From Bacillota bacterium (GTDB taxonomy: Bacteria; Bacillota; Clostridia; Lachnospirales; Lachnospiraceae), in the NCBI GenBank assembly GCA_023415635.1, contig JAEZJV010000040.1, positions 62,001-126,000 on the forward strand: 64,000 bases of DNA, written 5' to 3'. Position numbers and translations under genes: made by a program. A model generated the notes under the pieces. That model was not told the DNA's origin, ran no database searches, and worked only from the letters and a program-made list of their open reading frames with translations. Shown here piece by piece: positions 63,890 to 64,000 of this stretch. Positions within the stretch are counted from its first letter, which is position 1. Each line of letters starts with the position of its first letter.

Positions 63890-64000
63890 TCAACCCTCCT
63901 TTTCCTTGAATATGCGGCTAATTATCAATGCAAATGCAAAGCACAAAATAATGAGAAGGAAAGCTATCGTACTGCCCATACCATATCTGTTACGCAGGAA
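63890..64000 (-). CDS. Sugar ABC transporter permease, MalF type, C-terminal end
   Basis: The frame is open from the right edge to TGA at 63890-63892. It encodes 36 residues, NRYGMGSTIAFLLIILCFAF then ALIISRIFKEKEG, the last helix and basic tail of a CUT1 permease. The asparagine-rich start of the next gene follows after 4 bp. Confidence 0.85.
   Translation of the reverse strand, partial: FLRNRYGMGSTIAFLLIILCFAFALIISRIFKEKEG

Overview
The window looks like chromosomal DNA from an anaerobic clostridium of the Lachnospiraceae type. It has low to moderate GC, very A/T-rich intergenic regions, strong AGGAGG-type ribosome binding sites and sigma-A-like promoters. Typical gene content includes GTP-dependent PEP carboxykinase, a sugar:cation symporter operon with intracellular glycosidases, DegV, YesM/AraC-type two-component regulators, and MarR and Rrf2 regulators. 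Most genes lie on the minus strand. I see no phage, insertion sequence, CRISPR array or rRNA. There is one tRNA.

Layout. 1-6.6 kb: the end of an EamA transporter, a lone PTS IIC, oligoendopeptidase F, a papain-like protein with an O6-alkylguanine repair protein, and a nitroreductase divergent from an OhrR-like regulator. 6.6-12.5 kb: a sugar operon (GPH symporter, GH13 alpha-1,6-glucosidase-like enzyme, GH3 enzyme) with a clear promoter and palindromic operator. 12.7-20.4 kb: HD protein, ArgC, M42 peptidase, EamA, epimerase, polysaccharide deacetylase, chemoreceptor. 20.7-29 kb: DUF2804 plus MFS pair behind a gene remnant interrupted by an amber codon, adenine deaminase, DegV, small Cys-rich proteins, AraC regulator and DapA. 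29-33.7 kb: HAD and GNAT genes, then a MarR-controlled operon of two ArsA/Get3-like ATPases with a small protein between them. 33.8-42.2 kb: secreted deacetylase, MntR and MntH, a secreted Fn3/propeller protein, GntR regulator, PEP carboxykinase. 42.7-52.4 kb: cell envelope and redox (L,D-transpeptidase, GT2-TagF fusion, two-component system, CcdA-TlpA fusion, thioredoxin, large membrane protein). 52.6-58.4 kb: a sulfur amino acid island (CysK, divergent Rrf2 regulator, M20 peptidase, MetY, tRNA-Cys, MetQ). 58.6-64 kb: cupin remnant, TraB protein, YesM/AraC two-component system, and sugar ABC permeases running off the right edge.

The best candidates for something undescribed are: (i) the twin ArsA-like ATPase operon, whose MarR-type regulator has matching palindromes at both promoters; (ii) a structured repeat found twice, each time about 30 nt behind a minus-strand stop codon; (iii) a helical domain apparently shared by the GH3 C-terminus and the GH13 N-terminus in one operon; (iv) a tRNA-Cys with A instead of U at the discriminator position, placed between metQ and metY. 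All functions are read from sequence motifs only; no database search was possible.
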